The notes beneath the pieces are model-generated. The model saw only the letters and a list, made by a program, of their open reading frames with translations. It searched no databases and was not told the origin of the DNA. Of a stretch of 64,000 bases of DNA, positions 43,907 through 52,956 are shown in pieces (the stretch's first letter is position 1; every line of letters begins with the position of its first letter). This stretch comes from Arthrobacter sp. ISL-72 (GTDB taxonomy: Bacteria > Actinomycetota > Actinomycetes > Actinomycetales > Micrococcaceae). The stretch is taken from assembly GCF_018613755.1 (NCBI RefSeq), contig NZ_JAGGPP010000008.1, positions 434,001-498,000 on the forward strand. Reading direction: 5' to 3'. A program made the translations under genes and the position numbers.

Positions 43907-45097
43907 ATGCCCTCAACACCGCGCTCAACGAGGAGCCGAACCAAAAACCCGGGTTCACAGTCCGCATTGAGGCACCTGAACCAGCAACGGATCATCGAGT
44001 GCCTTTTGAACGGTCCGTCCACCCAGGCTGAACTCGCACGGCAGACGGGCCTGTCCACGGCCACGGTCTCCAACATCGTCAAAATCATGCAGGACGCCGG
44101 GCTGGCGTCCACGGAACCGATCACCAGCTCAGGCCGCCGGGCGCTGAACGTCAGGCTCAACAGCAACGGGGCCGTTGCTGTCGGGATCGACTTCGGCCGC
44201 CGGCACCTCCGGGTGGTCCTGGCGACACTGAGCTACCACATCATCGCCGAGGAATCGGTACTGCTGCCGCTGGGCCACCACGCGGACGAAGGCATTCATG
44301 CCGCCGTCGAACTCCTTGCCAAACTGCTGGCGGAAAGCGGCGTGGAACGCAGCGCGGTGGTGGGTGCCGGCGTCGGAATCCCCGGCCCGATCGACCGCCG
44401 CACAGGCACTGTGGCGCAGGGTGCCATCCTCCCCGAATGGGTCGGCATCAACATCCTCCAGCACCTCGAGGACACGCTGAATTTCCCCGTCTTTGTGGAC
44501 AACGACGCCAATCTCGGGGCCTTGTCCGAAGTCACCTGGGGACCCCACAGCGGCATCAGCAACCTGATGTTCATGAAGATCGGTTCGGGCATCGGCGCCG
44601 GCCTGATCCTGAATGGCGCCCCGTACTACGGCCACGTGGGCATCACCGGCGAAATCGGCCACGCGACCATCCACGAACACGGCCTCATCTGCCGCTGCGG
44701 AAACAGGGGGTGCCTGGAAACCATCGCCTCCACCACCACCATGGTCGAGCTCCTCGGCCGCGGCGAGGAGAAGCCGCTGAGCGCTGAAGACATTGTCCGC
44801 AAGGCGCTTCAGCGGGACTCGGCCACCCTTCGGGTTGTGGATGATGCGGGTCTGGCAGTGGGCCGCGCCCTGGGCAACGTGGCCAACCTCATCAACCCCG
44901 AGGTCATTGTCGTCGGCGGTCCGCTGGCGGGCCTGGGCGACCTGCTGCTGGACCCGATCCGGCGGGGACTTGTACGCCATGCGGTACCCGTCATCGGCGA
45001 GACCACCACCCTGACGATGTCCTCGCTGGGTGACCGCGCCGAGGCTCTGGGGGCGGCGGCACTCGTCTTCCAGCACGCAGGGATCCGTAGATCCTGA
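43907..45097 (+). CDS. ROK family transcriptional repressor
   Basis: A 396-residue sugar-responsive regulator of the XylR/NagC type. The N-terminal winged helix is STQAELARQTGLSTATVSNI, followed by the ROK kinase-like domain: VGIDFGRRHLRVVLA (phosphate-binding), VGIPGPIDRRTG, FVDNDANLGALSE, GITGEIGHATI and a zinc-binding CRCGNRGCLE. It precedes a multiple-monosaccharide importer on the same strand and shares a 23-bp operator-like sequence with it, so it likely represses both itself and the importer until sugar binds. The cognate sugar is unknown. Confidence 0.92.
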   Translation: MPSTPRSTRSRTKNPGSQSALRHLNQQRIIECLLNGPSTQAELARQTGLSTATVSNIVKIMQDAGLASTEPITSSGRRALNVRLNSNGAVAVGIDFGRRHLRVVLATLSYHIIAEESVLLPLGHHADEGIHAAVELLAKLLAESGVERSAVVGAGVGIPGPIDRRTGTVAQGAILPEWVGINILQHLEDTLNFPVFVDNDANLGALSEVTWGPHSGISNLMFMKIGSGIGAGLILNGAPYYGHVGITGEIGHATIHEHGLICRCGNRGCLETIASTTTMVELLGRGEEKPLSAEDIVRKALQRDSATLRVVDDAGLAVGRALGNVANLINPEVIVVGGPLAGLGDLLLDPIRRGLVRHAVPVIGETTTLTMSSLGDRAEALGAAALVFQHAGIRRS

Positions 45098-45116
45098 TCG
45101 TTTCGTTATCTGGCCG

Positions 45117-45166
45117 TTGCGTTAAAGACTTGACGACAAGGGTTGTGATCCAGTTTACTTTTTCAT
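45117..45166 (+). promoter_or_regulatory. Promoter and putative ROK operator of the sugar importer operon
   Basis: The 23-bp site at 45117-45139 (begins TTGCGTTAAA, ends TTGACGACAA) matches the one before the ROK gene. Its TTGACG (45130-45135) plus an 18-bp spacer and TTTACT give a plausible promoter. The site would block the -35. Confidence 0.6.
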
Positions 45167-45227
45167 CAGACGGCCCTGCGGTTTGCGGGGCGGACAACGA
45201 AGTCATGCATTGGAGGCGTAAGGGCAA

Positions 45228-46787
45228 ATGACGTCCCAGACCACGCAAAGCGATCCGATCCTTCTCGAGATGCGCTCCATCACCAAGGAATTCCCCGGCG
45301 TTAAAGCCTTGTCCGAGGTGAGCCTTCGGGTGAAGGCCGGCGAGATCCACGCAATCTGTGGTGAGAACGGCGCCGGCAAGTCCACCCTCATGAAAGTCCT
45401 GTCCGGCGTGTATCCGTACGGCAGCTATTCGGGAGACATCGTCTACCAGAACGAGGTCCAGCAGTTCAAGGACATCCGCGCCAGCGAGCACGCCGGCATC
45501 GTGATCATCCACCAGGAGCTCGCGCTCATCCCCGAGCTCTCCATCACGGAGAACATCTTCCTGGGCAATGAGCCCACCAAACGGGGCGTGATCGACTGGG
45601 CCGAGGCCCGGACCCGCTCCAGGGAGCTGCTGGCCAGGGTGGGCCTGCGCGACGACCCCGACACTCCCATCAAGGAAATCGGCGTCGGCAAGCAGCAGCT
45701 GGTGGAAATCGCCAAGGCCCTGAGCAAGTCCGTGAAGCTGCTGATCCTGGATGAGCCTACGGCCGCCCTGAACGAATCCGATTCCCAACACCTGCTGGAC
45801 CTCATGCTGGGGCTCAAGGGCCGCGGCATCACGTCCATCATCATTTCCCACAAGCTTAACGAGATCGAGCAGATCGCGGACTCCATCACCATCATCCGTG
45901 ACGGCAAGTCCATCGAGACCCTCGATGTGAAGGCCGAAGGGGTTGACGAGGACCGCATCATCAAGGGAATGGTTGGCCGGACGTTGGAATCGCGCTTCCC
46001 GGATCACGAGCCCAAGATTGGCGATGTGTTCTTCGAGGTCAAGGACTGGAACGTGGGCCACCCGCAAATCCAGGATCGGATGGTCTGCAAGAACTCCAAC
46101 TTCTTCGTCCGCCGCGGCGAGATTGTGGGTTTCGCCGGGCTCATGGGCGCAGGCCGCACTGAGCTCGCCCGGTCCGTGTTCGGCCGTTCCTACGGACGTT
46201 TCATCTCGGGGCGCATCTACAAAGAGGGCAAGGAGATCACCCTCCGCAGTGTGCGCCAGGCGATCGACGCCGGCCTCGGGTACGTCACGGAGGACCGGAA
46301 GTCCCTGGGGCTGAACCTCCTGGACGACATCAAGACCACCACCGTTGCGGCCAACCTGAAGAAGATAAGCAAGCGCAACGTAGTGGACCTCAACAAGGAG
46401 TTCACCGTAGCGGAGCAGTACCGCAAGTCCCTCCGCACCAAGACGCCGTCAGTGGAAGAAGGCGTCGCCAAGCTTTCGGGCGGCAACCAGCAGAAGGTGG
46501 TCCTGGCAAAGTGGATGTTCACCGACCCCGATCTGCTGATTCTTGACGAACCCACCCGCGGCATCGACGTGGGCGCCAAATACGAGATCTACGGCATCAT
46601 CCAGCAGCTGGCCAACCAAGGCAAGGGAGTGATCGTGATTTCCTCCGAGCTGCCCGAACTGCTGGGCCTCTCCGACCGCATCTACACCATCTTCGAAGGC
46701 GCCATCACCGGCGTCCTGGACAAGGATGACGCCAGCCAGGAAAGCCTGATGAAACTCATGACATCCGACCGTAAGACCGCCGCCTGA
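45228..46787 (+). CDS. mmsA: Multiple-monosaccharide ABC importer ATP-binding protein
   Basis: Double-domain sugar ATPase of 519 residues (GguA/MmsA type). Domain 1: Walker [12 protein letters not shown], signature region [14 protein letters not shown] and [11 protein letters not shown]. Domain 2: degenerate Walker [12 protein letters not shown], canonical [15 protein letters not shown] and [14 protein letters not shown]. It powers the permease and binding protein that follow, in the order ATPase, permease, binding protein. Family members import xylose, arabinose, glucose or galactose. GGAGG and AAGGG lie before the ATG. Confidence 0.93.
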   Translation: MTSQTTQSDPILLEMRSITKEFPGVKALSEVSLRVKAGEIHAICGENGAGKSTLMKVLSGVYPYGSYSGDIVYQNEVQQFKDIRASEHAGIVIIHQELALIPELSITENIFLGNEPTKRGVIDWAEARTRSRELLARVGLRDDPDTPIKEIGVGKQQLVEIAKALSKSVKLLILDEPTAALNESDSQHLLDLMLGLKGRGITSIIISHKLNEIEQIADSITIIRDGKSIETLDVKAEGVDEDRIIKGMVGRTLESRFPDHEPKIGDVFFEVKDWNVGHPQIQDRMVCKNSNFFVRRGEIVGFAGLMGAGRTELARSVFGRSYGRFISGRIYKEGKEITLRSVRQAIDAGLGYVTEDRKSLGLNLLDDIKTTTVAANLKKISKRNVVDLNKEFTVAEQYRKSLRTKTPSVEEGVAKLSGGNQQKVVLAKWMFTDPDLLILDEPTRGIDVGAKYEIYGIIQQLANQGKGVIVISSELPELLGLSDRIYTIFEGAITGVLDKDDASQESLMKLMTSDRKTAA

Positions 46788-46832
46788 CCCTCTGGATATG
46801 TCCAGAACCTTCCAGACACAAGGACCGAAACA

Positions 46833-48104
46833 ATGAACGCGCTCAAGAAGCTCTTTGGCGGCAATACCCGCCAATTCGGCATGATCTTCGCCCTGGTTGC
46901 CCTGATCGTCTTTTTCCAGATTTTCACTGAGGGCCGCACGCTCACACCGGGCAACGTCATCAACCTCTTCAACGGCAACTCCTACATTCTGATCCTGGCC
47001 ATCGGTATGGTCCTGGTGATCATCGCCGGCCATATCGACCTCTCCGTCGGCTCCGTGGCCGCCTTCGTAGGCGTCGCCGTCGCCCTGGCCATCCGAGACT
47101 GGGGCATCCCCTGGTACGCCGGTGTGCTGCTTGGCCTGGCCTTGGGAGCGCTGATCGGGGCCTGGCAAGGGTTCTGGACCGCCTACGTGGGCATCCCCGC
47201 CTTCATCGTGACACTCGCCGGCATGCTGCTGTTCCGCGGCTTCAACCAGTTCGTCGGCAAGTCCAACACCATCCCCGTCCCCAACGATTTCCAGTACCTC
47301 GGATCCGGCTACCTCCCCGAAGTAGGACCCAGCACCGGGTACAACAACCTCACCCTGCTCCTGGGCCTGCTGGCCGTGGCCTTCGTGATCTTCAGCGAAG
47401 TACGCTCACGCCGCCGGGCCATCGCGCTCGGCGCCGAAGTCCCCGAAGCCTGGGTGATGATCCTCAAACTGGTCCTGATCTGTGGCGCCATCCTCTACGC
47501 CACCTACCTGTTCGCCACCGGCCGCCCGGGCACCTCCTTCCCCATCCCCGGCCTGATCCTGGCTGTGCTGGTTTTGATCTACGGCTTCATCGCCTCCAAG
47601 ACCATCGTGGGCCGCCACATTTACGCCGTGGGCGGCAACCGGCACGCCGCCGAGCTCTCCGGCGTCCAGTCCAAGAAGGTCAACTTCCTGGTCATGATGA
47701 ACATGTCCATCCTGGCCGGCCTGGCAGGCATGATCTTCGTGGGCCGCTCCACCGCTTCCGGCCCGTTCGACGGCGTGGGCTGGGAACTGGACGCCATCGC
47801 GGCCGTGTTCATCGGCGGCGCCGCCGTGACTGGCGGCGTGGGGACCGTGATTGGCTCGATCGTCGGCGGCCTGGTCATGGCCGTGCTGAACAACGGCCTG
47901 CAGCTCCTCGGCGTCGGCGCCGACCTCACCCAGATCATTAAGGGCCTGGTGCTCCTGATCGCCGTCGCCTTTGACGTCTACAACAAGACCCAGGGCAAGA
48001 AATCGATCATCGGCATGATGATGAAGAACTTCGGCCGCACCAGCACCGAGCTCCAGCCGGACGAGACCACAGCCACCAAGGAAGTCATCCGCAAGGAAGC
48101 CTGA
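46833..48104 (+). CDS. mmsB: Multiple-monosaccharide ABC importer permease
   Basis: A 423-residue permease (GguB/MmsB type) with about ten membrane helices. It shows ILILAIGMVLVIIAGHIDLS, the signature AIGMxxVIxxGxIDLSVG of ribose/xylose-type permeases, YVGIPAFIVTLAGMLLFRG and YAVGGNRHAAELSGV (EAA-like loop), and GGVGTVIGSIVGGLVMAVLN. AAGGA precedes the ATG. The C-terminal 40 residues are charged and cytoplasmic. It lies 45 bases after the ATPase gene. Confidence 0.93.
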   Translation: MNALKKLFGGNTRQFGMIFALVALIVFFQIFTEGRTLTPGNVINLFNGNSYILILAIGMVLVIIAGHIDLSVGSVAAFVGVAVALAIRDWGIPWYAGVLLGLALGALIGAWQGFWTAYVGIPAFIVTLAGMLLFRGFNQFVGKSNTIPVPNDFQYLGSGYLPEVGPSTGYNNLTLLLGLLAVAFVIFSEVRSRRRAIALGAEVPEAWVMILKLVLICGAILYATYLFATGRPGTSFPIPGLILAVLVLIYGFIASKTIVGRHIYAVGGNRHAAELSGVQSKKVNFLVMMNMSILAGLAGMIFVGRSTASGPFDGVGWELDAIAAVFIGGAAVTGGVGTVIGSIVGGLVMAVLNNGLQLLGVGADLTQIIKGLVLLIAVAFDVYNKTQGKKSIIGMMMKNFGRTSTELQPDETTATKEVIRKEA

Positions 48105-48154
48105 GCGCTGCCACACATTTCTCCGCACACCATCTATAGAAAGCGAACCAAGAA

Positions 48155-49252
48155 ATGCGAATGATTGGTAAAGCAGGAAAGGCAGCAGCAATAGCTGCCA
48201 TCGCGGCACTGGCGCTGACGGCCTGCGGCCGCGCCGAATCCCCCACCCCCGGAGGAACCGCCGGAGGCGAGGCGTTCCCCAAGGACTCCTCGATCGGCGT
48301 CGCGCTCCCCCAGAAGACCAGCGAAAACTGGGTGCTGGCCGAGAAGCTGTTCAATGACGGCCTGAACGGAGCTGGCTTCAAGGCTGACGTGCAATTCGCC
48401 AACGCTGGCGTGTCCGAGCAGCAGAACCAGATCAGCGCCATGGTCACCAAGGGTGCCAAGGTCATCATCGTCGGTGCCATCGACGGCGCCCAACTGGGCA
48501 CGCAGCTCAAGCAGGCCAAGGACGCCGGCGCGACGATCATCGCCTACGACCGCCTGCTCCTGAACACGGAGAACGTGGACTACTACGTGGCCTACGACAA
48601 CTTCAAGGTGGGTGAACTCCAGGGCCAGGCGCTGCTGGAAGGACTCAAGGCCAAGAAGGCGTCCGGTCCCTACAACATCGAACTGTTCGCAGGTTCCCCC
48701 GACGATGCCAACGCGAGGGTCTTCTTCGACGGCGCCATGAGTGTACTAAAGCCGAAGATCGACGACGGCACCCTCAAGGTGCTTTCCGGCCAGACGTCCT
48801 TCGAACAGGCCGTAACCCAGGCTTGGAAGAGCGAAAACGCCCAGAGGCGCGCCGATACCCTCCTCGCGGGCAGCTACGGCTCGGCCTCCCTGGACGGTGT
48901 GCTGTCCCCGAATGACCTTCTGGCCCGCGCAATCATGACCTCTGTCAAGGCCGCAGGCAAGCCGGTTCCGGTCATCACGGGTCAGGACTCCGAGGTTGAG
49001 TCAGTCAAGTCCATCATGGCCGGCGAGCAGTACTCCACCATCAACAAGGACACCCGCAAGCTCGTTGAGCACGCGATCACCATGGTCAAGGACATCCAGG
49101 CCGGCAAGACCCCCGAGATCAACGACGACAAGTCCTACAACAACAAGGTCAAGACCGTTCCGGCCTACCTGCTGGAGCCGGTCATCGTCACGAGCGCCAA
49201 CGTCAAGACGGCCTACGTCGACGATCCGGTACTCGGACCGATCACCAAGTAG
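48155..49252 (+). CDS. chvE: Multiple-monosaccharide-binding lipoprotein (ChvE-like)
   Basis: A 365-residue extracytoplasmic sugar-binding protein anchored by lipid: signal peptide ending LTACGRAES (lipobox, Cys near residue 24). The mature part has IGVALPQKTSENW, NQISAMVTKGAKVIIVGAID, the DRLL segment of ChvE-type proteins, and PVITGQDSEVESVKSIMAG. It is the last gene of the importer operon and a strong terminator follows. ChvE-type proteins bind several aldose sugars, so the name multiple-monosaccharide is by family. Confidence 0.92.
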   Translation: MRMIGKAGKAAAIAAIAALALTACGRAESPTPGGTAGGEAFPKDSSIGVALPQKTSENWVLAEKLFNDGLNGAGFKADVQFANAGVSEQQNQISAMVTKGAKVIIVGAIDGAQLGTQLKQAKDAGATIIAYDRLLLNTENVDYYVAYDNFKVGELQGQALLEGLKAKKASGPYNIELFAGSPDDANARVFFDGAMSVLKPKIDDGTLKVLSGQTSFEQAVTQAWKSENAQRRADTLLAGSYGSASLDGVLSPNDLLARAIMTSVKAAGKPVPVITGQDSEVESVKSIMAGEQYSTINKDTRKLVEHAITMVKDIQAGKTPEINDDKSYNNKVKTVPAYLLEPVIVTSANVKTAYVDDPVLGPITK

Positions 49253-49280
49253 TCCGCGCTTAGGCGCCTGCAAGCCGGGA

Positions 49281-49317
49281 GCCCCGGCCCGCCCGAGGAG
49301 GGCGGGCCGGGGCTTTT
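49281..49317 (+). terminator. Rho-independent terminator of the sugar importer operon
   Basis: A perfect 14-bp GC stem (GCCCCGGCCCGCCC and complement) with a GAGGA loop followed by TTTT, 28 bases after the binding-protein stop. Confidence 0.92.
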
Positions 49318-49327
49318 CGTTTGGTGC

Positions 49328-49363
49328 TTGACGTGAATACCCCCCAGGGGTATATCTTGAGGC
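49328..49363 (+). promoter_or_regulatory. Copper-responsive promoter with CsoR-type operator
   Basis: TTGACG (49328-49333), a 17-bp spacer and TATATC (49351-49356) form a strong promoter. The spacer and the edge of the -10 hold the dyad ATACCCCCCAGGGGTAT (49337-49353), a 7-bp perfect inverted repeat of the kind bound by CsoR copper sensors. The ATG of the ATPase gene lies seven bases after the -10, so the transcript should be leaderless. Confidence 0.82.
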
Positions 49364-51427
49364 ATGCAAGATCACGCAAACCATCACGTCCACCACCCGA
49401 TGTCAAACAGCGGGGACGGCGACCACACCGTACACACGCACGGACAGCATGCCGGTCACAGCACTGCCATGTTCAAGGACCGGTTCTGGCTGGCCCTGGC
49501 CCTGTCCGTGCCCGTGGTCTATTTCAGCCCGATGGTGGGTCACCTGCTGAACTACCACGTTCCGGTGTTCCCGGGATCGGTTTGGATTCCGCCGGCGCTG
49601 GGGACGGTGATTTTCTTGTACGGCGGCCAGCCGTTCCTGGCCGGTGGGCTGCGCGAACTGAAGAACCGCACACCCGGGATGATGCTGCTGATCGGCATGG
49701 CCATCACCGTCGCTTTTGCAGCATCCTGGGTGACAAGCCTGGGCATCGGCGGGTTCGACCTGGATTTCTGGTGGGAGCTTGCTTTGCTGGTGGCCATCAT
49801 GCTGCTGGGCCACTGGATCGAAATGCGGGCGCTCGGGTCCGCGCAGGGCGCACTCGATGCGCTGGCTGCACTGCTGCCGGATGAGGCAGAGCGCATCACG
49901 GATGCCGGCACGGAGACAGTGAGTGTTGCCGATCTCCGCACCGGTGATCTTGTCCTGGTCCGCTCCGGTGCACGGATGCCCGCCGACGGAACCGTGATCG
50001 GCGGGCAAGCGGCCTTCGACGAGGCCATGATCACCGGCGAATCCAAGACCGTGCTCCGTGCTGAAGGAGATGCCGTAGTGGCCGGGACGGTGGCCACCGA
50101 CAACACGGTCAGGGTGAGGGTTACCGCCGTCGGCGATGACACCGCATTGGCAGGCATCCAGCGGCTCGTCGCGGAGGCGCAAGCCTCGTCGTCGAAGGCG
50201 CAGGCGCTGGCGGACCGTGCCGCCGCGTTCCTCTTTTACTTCGCAGCTGGCGCCGGCGTTATTACGTTCGTCGCCTGGACGCTGATGGGGAGCGTGCCGG
50301 AGGCCGTCACGCGCACCGTGACCGTGCTGGTCATCGCCTGCCCGCACGCGTTGGGCTTGGCCATCCCGCTCGTCATCGCGATCTCCACCGAGCAGGCGGC
50401 CCGCGCCGGCGTGCTGATTAAGAACCGGATGGCGCTGGAGCGCATGCGGACCATCGACGTCGTGCTCTTCGACAAGACCGGCACCCTTACCAAGGGCGAA
50501 CCGGAGCTCACCGGCGTCGTACCCGTCCAGGGCGGGAGCCGTGAGGAACTGCTGGCATTGGCCGCCGCCGTCGAGGCCGACAGCGAGCACCCCGTCGCCC
50601 GGGCAATCGTCGGCGCGGCCCGCGAACAGGGCTTGGACATCCCGCGGGCCACGGACTTCTCGGCCATGACCGGCCGCGGCGTCCGGGCCACCGTGGACGG
50701 GCGGAGCATCCACATCGGCGGACCTGCACTCCTGCGCGAACTCCGGGTTTCCGAGCCGGAATCGCTCAGCGAAGCCACCCGGACCTGGATCGACCGGGGC
50801 GCCGCCGTGCTCCACGTGGTGGACCAGGGCACCGTCCTGGGCGCGGTCAGCCTCGAAGATGCCATCCGGAAAGAATCCCGGCAGGCTGTCACTGCGTTGC
50901 AGCACCGGGGCATCAAGGTGGCCATGATCACCGGCGACGCACGCCAGGTGGCCCGCACCGTCGGGGCGGCGCTGAACATCGACGAAGTCTTCGCCGAGGT
51001 GCTCCCAGCGGACAAGGACAAGAAGGTCGCTGAACTGCAAGGACGCGGCATGAAGGTCGCGATGGTCGGCGACGGCGTCAACGACTCCCCCGCCCTGGCC
51101 AGGGCGGAGGTGGGCATCGCGATCGGCGCGGGCACCGACGTCGCGATGGAATCGGCCGGCGTTGTCCTGGCCGGCAACGACCCCCGTGCGGTGCTCTCCA
51201 TGGTTGACCTCTCCCGTGCCAGCTACCGCAAGATGTGGCAGAACCTCATCTGGGCCACCGCGTACAACGTCCTGTCAGTTCCGCTGGCGGCGGGCGTCCT
51301 GGCCTTCGCCGGAGTGGTGCTGTCGCCTGCAGCCGGCGCCATCCTTATGTCCGCCTCCACCATCGTGGTCGCCTTGAACGCCCAGCTGCTGCGCCGGCTG
51401 AAACTGAACCCTCCCCAGGTACGTTGA
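49364..51427 (+). CDS. copB: Copper-translocating P-type ATPase, CPH (CopB-like) type
   Basis: Membrane pump of 687 residues exporting copper or silver. The first 32 residues contain ten histidines, a metal-binding tail replacing the usual CxxC domains. The membrane metal site is CPH (VLVIACPHALGLAIPL), marking the CopB branch of P1B ATPases. Actuator TGES is in MITGESKTVL, phosphorylation motif DKTGTLTKGEPEL, the nucleotide domain SEHPVARAI with the His-Pro pair, and hinge MVGDGVNDSPALARA. It is directly under a CsoR-type operator although no csoR gene is in the window. Confidence 0.93.
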   Translation: MQDHANHHVHHPMSNSGDGDHTVHTHGQHAGHSTAMFKDRFWLALALSVPVVYFSPMVGHLLNYHVPVFPGSVWIPPALGTVIFLYGGQPFLAGGLRELKNRTPGMMLLIGMAITVAFAASWVTSLGIGGFDLDFWWELALLVAIMLLGHWIEMRALGSAQGALDALAALLPDEAERITDAGTETVSVADLRTGDLVLVRSGARMPADGTVIGGQAAFDEAMITGESKTVLRAEGDAVVAGTVATDNTVRVRVTAVGDDTALAGIQRLVAEAQASSSKAQALADRAAAFLFYFAAGAGVITFVAWTLMGSVPEAVTRTVTVLVIACPHALGLAIPLVIAISTEQAARAGVLIKNRMALERMRTIDVVLFDKTGTLTKGEPELTGVVPVQGGSREELLALAAAVEADSEHPVARAIVGAAREQGLDIPRATDFSAMTGRGVRATVDGRSIHIGGPALLRELRVSEPESLSEATRTWIDRGAAVLHVVDQGTVLGAVSLEDAIRKESRQAVTALQHRGIKVAMITGDARQVARTVGAALNIDEVFAEVLPADKDKKVAELQGRGMKVAMVGDGVNDSPALARAEVGIAIGAGTDVAMESAGVVLAGNDPRAVLSMVDLSRASYRKMWQNLIWATAYNVLSVPLAAGVLAFAGVVLSPAAGAILMSASTIVVALNAQLLRRLKLNPPQVR

Positions 51428-51516
51428 AATCTGGGATGCAGCACTCGGCCGCGCCGGCAGCCCCGGTGGCGGGTAGCCTTGCACACAGAACGCCGGAAAC
51501 GGATAGGAGGAACGAA

Positions 51517-51993
51517 ATGGCCGTAAGATCCAGCGGCGATGCCCTGACGTTCCTCCGGATGGTTTCACGCCGTGCCGGCCTGCTGGGCCTTATCCTGGCG
51601 ATCACTGTCGGGATCCTCGGGATGCACGTCCTCGCCGCAGACCACTCCTCCCACGGGGGACATGGGGCCATCTCCGCGCAGCCGAGCCATGCCTCCCGTG
51701 CAGATCACGAGGCGGATCACGAGGCTGATCACGGGGCTGCCTCCAGCCACCACCCGGCAGATGTGCCCACTGCGACGGCGGAGTCCTGCAGCTTGGGTGA
51801 TTGCGCTGCAAGGCATGCGATGACCGTCTCCTGCACCCCCTCCGCGAAAAAGGCCTCGCTCACTGCCCCGCTGCCCGGAAGCACCACCATCATCGTTCCG
51901 CCCGGCTACCGCTTCGGCGGACCCGTCACCGGGGACTACTGGTATCTGCCCGGTACGCCTTCGCCCCTCGAACTTTCAATCAGTAGAACGTAA
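51517..51993 (+). CDS. Small His-rich membrane-anchored protein (DUF6153-like)
   Basis: A 158-residue protein with a single N-terminal membrane helix (GLLGLILAITVGILGMHVL) and an extracytoplasmic His/Asp/Ala-rich region with several histidine clusters (ADHSSHGGHG, EADHEADHGAASSHH). It has three cysteines (SCSLGDC and VSCTP) and a C-terminus PGYRFGGPVTGDYWYLPG. GGAGG six bases before the ATG supports this start. The layout resembles small actinobacterial DUF6153 proteins found by copper genes; the match is by memory of the pattern. It may bind copper outside the membrane. Confidence 0.65.
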   Translation: MAVRSSGDALTFLRMVSRRAGLLGLILAITVGILGMHVLAADHSSHGGHGAISAQPSHASRADHEADHEADHGAASSHHPADVPTATAESCSLGDCAARHAMTVSCTPSAKKASLTAPLPGSTTIIVPPGYRFGGPVTGDYWYLPGTPSPLELSISRT

Positions 51994-52162
51994 ACCCGGG
52001 CTCCCGCCGTGAGCGGTTGCCGCAGTCATCTGTTCCGCGCAGTCACCCGTCCGGCGCTCAAAGCACGACGGCGTGCACACCGCGCACCTGAAACGCATCG
52101 CTGATGCGTGCCCCCTACGTTTTCGGCCGTCCGGCCGCTTGATCTTGAAGGACCTGATTTCG

Positions 52163-52813
52163 ATGAACAAGAAGCTACTGACCCTTTCCACCGCCGCCGT
52201 CGCCGCCGCCCTTGCCCTGGCCGGATGCGCCCCAAGTTCCGGGAATGGCATTTCCGGCATGGACCACAGCAGCACCGCCCCGGCAAGCGGCACTGCCGGT
52301 TCCACTGACGGCAGCCCCACTGCGGCCGACGCGGAGCACAACGCAGCGGACACCATGTTTGCCCAGATGATGATCCCGCACCATGCCCAGGCTGTGGAGA
52401 TGAGCGAGATGATGCTCAGCAAAGAGAACATCCCCGCCCCGGTGACCGAGCTGGCCACCAGGATCAAAAAGGCCCAGGCGCCGGAAATCGAGACGATGAC
52501 CGCCTGGCTCACCAGCTGGAACGAACCCACCGAGGCCCCGACCGGACACGACATGGCCTCCCACAGCATGGCTTCCGGCATGGACGGCATGATGAGCGAC
52601 GATGACCTGAAAAAGCTGGATGCGGCCCAGGGCACCGAAGCGGCCCGGCTCTTCCTCACCCAGATGATCGCCCACCACGAAGGGGCTGTGGTTATGGCGG
52701 AGACTGAAGGAACCGACGGGAAGAACCCCGACGCCGTCGCCCTGGCCAAGATCATTGCGAGCTCCCAGGAAAAGGAAATCCAGGAAATGAAGGAATTGCT
52801 GGCAGCCCTCTGA
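52163..52813 (+). CDS. DUF305 family lipoprotein
   Basis: A 216-residue exported lipoprotein: signal peptide with lipobox ALAGC, a linker rich in Ser/Thr/Gly, then a DUF305 four-helix domain with FAQMMIPHHAQAVEMSEMML and FLTQMIAHHEGAVVMAE, the two MxxHHxxAxxM signatures. Numerous Met and His residues suit copper or silver binding. AAGGA precedes the ATG. The 169-bp gap between this and the previous gene shows no gene or clear promoter. It probably works with the copper pump upstream. Confidence 0.88.
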   Translation: MNKKLLTLSTAAVAAALALAGCAPSSGNGISGMDHSSTAPASGTAGSTDGSPTAADAEHNAADTMFAQMMIPHHAQAVEMSEMMLSKENIPAPVTELATRIKKAQAPEIETMTAWLTSWNEPTEAPTGHDMASHSMASGMDGMMSDDDLKKLDAAQGTEAARLFLTQMIAHHEGAVVMAETEGTDGKNPDAVALAKIIASSQEKEIQEMKELLAAL

Positions 52814-52818
52814 CGCCC

Positions 52819-52844
52819 CGCGGGTGCCCCGCGGGGCACCCGCG
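52819..52844 (+). terminator. Palindromic hairpin after the DUF305 gene
   Basis: A 26-base perfectly self-complementary GC palindrome (left arm CGCGGGTGCCCC) five bases beyond the stop. No U tract follows. Confidence 0.55.
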
Positions 52845-52956
52845 CACCCGCTTCACAGCGCAAACATAGCTTCAGCCCGTCGTCCGCACAGCAGCGCGCA
52901 CCACTGTGGGATCAGCAAGCCGGCCATCCCGTCCGGCCAGAGATCCTAGGAGTACC

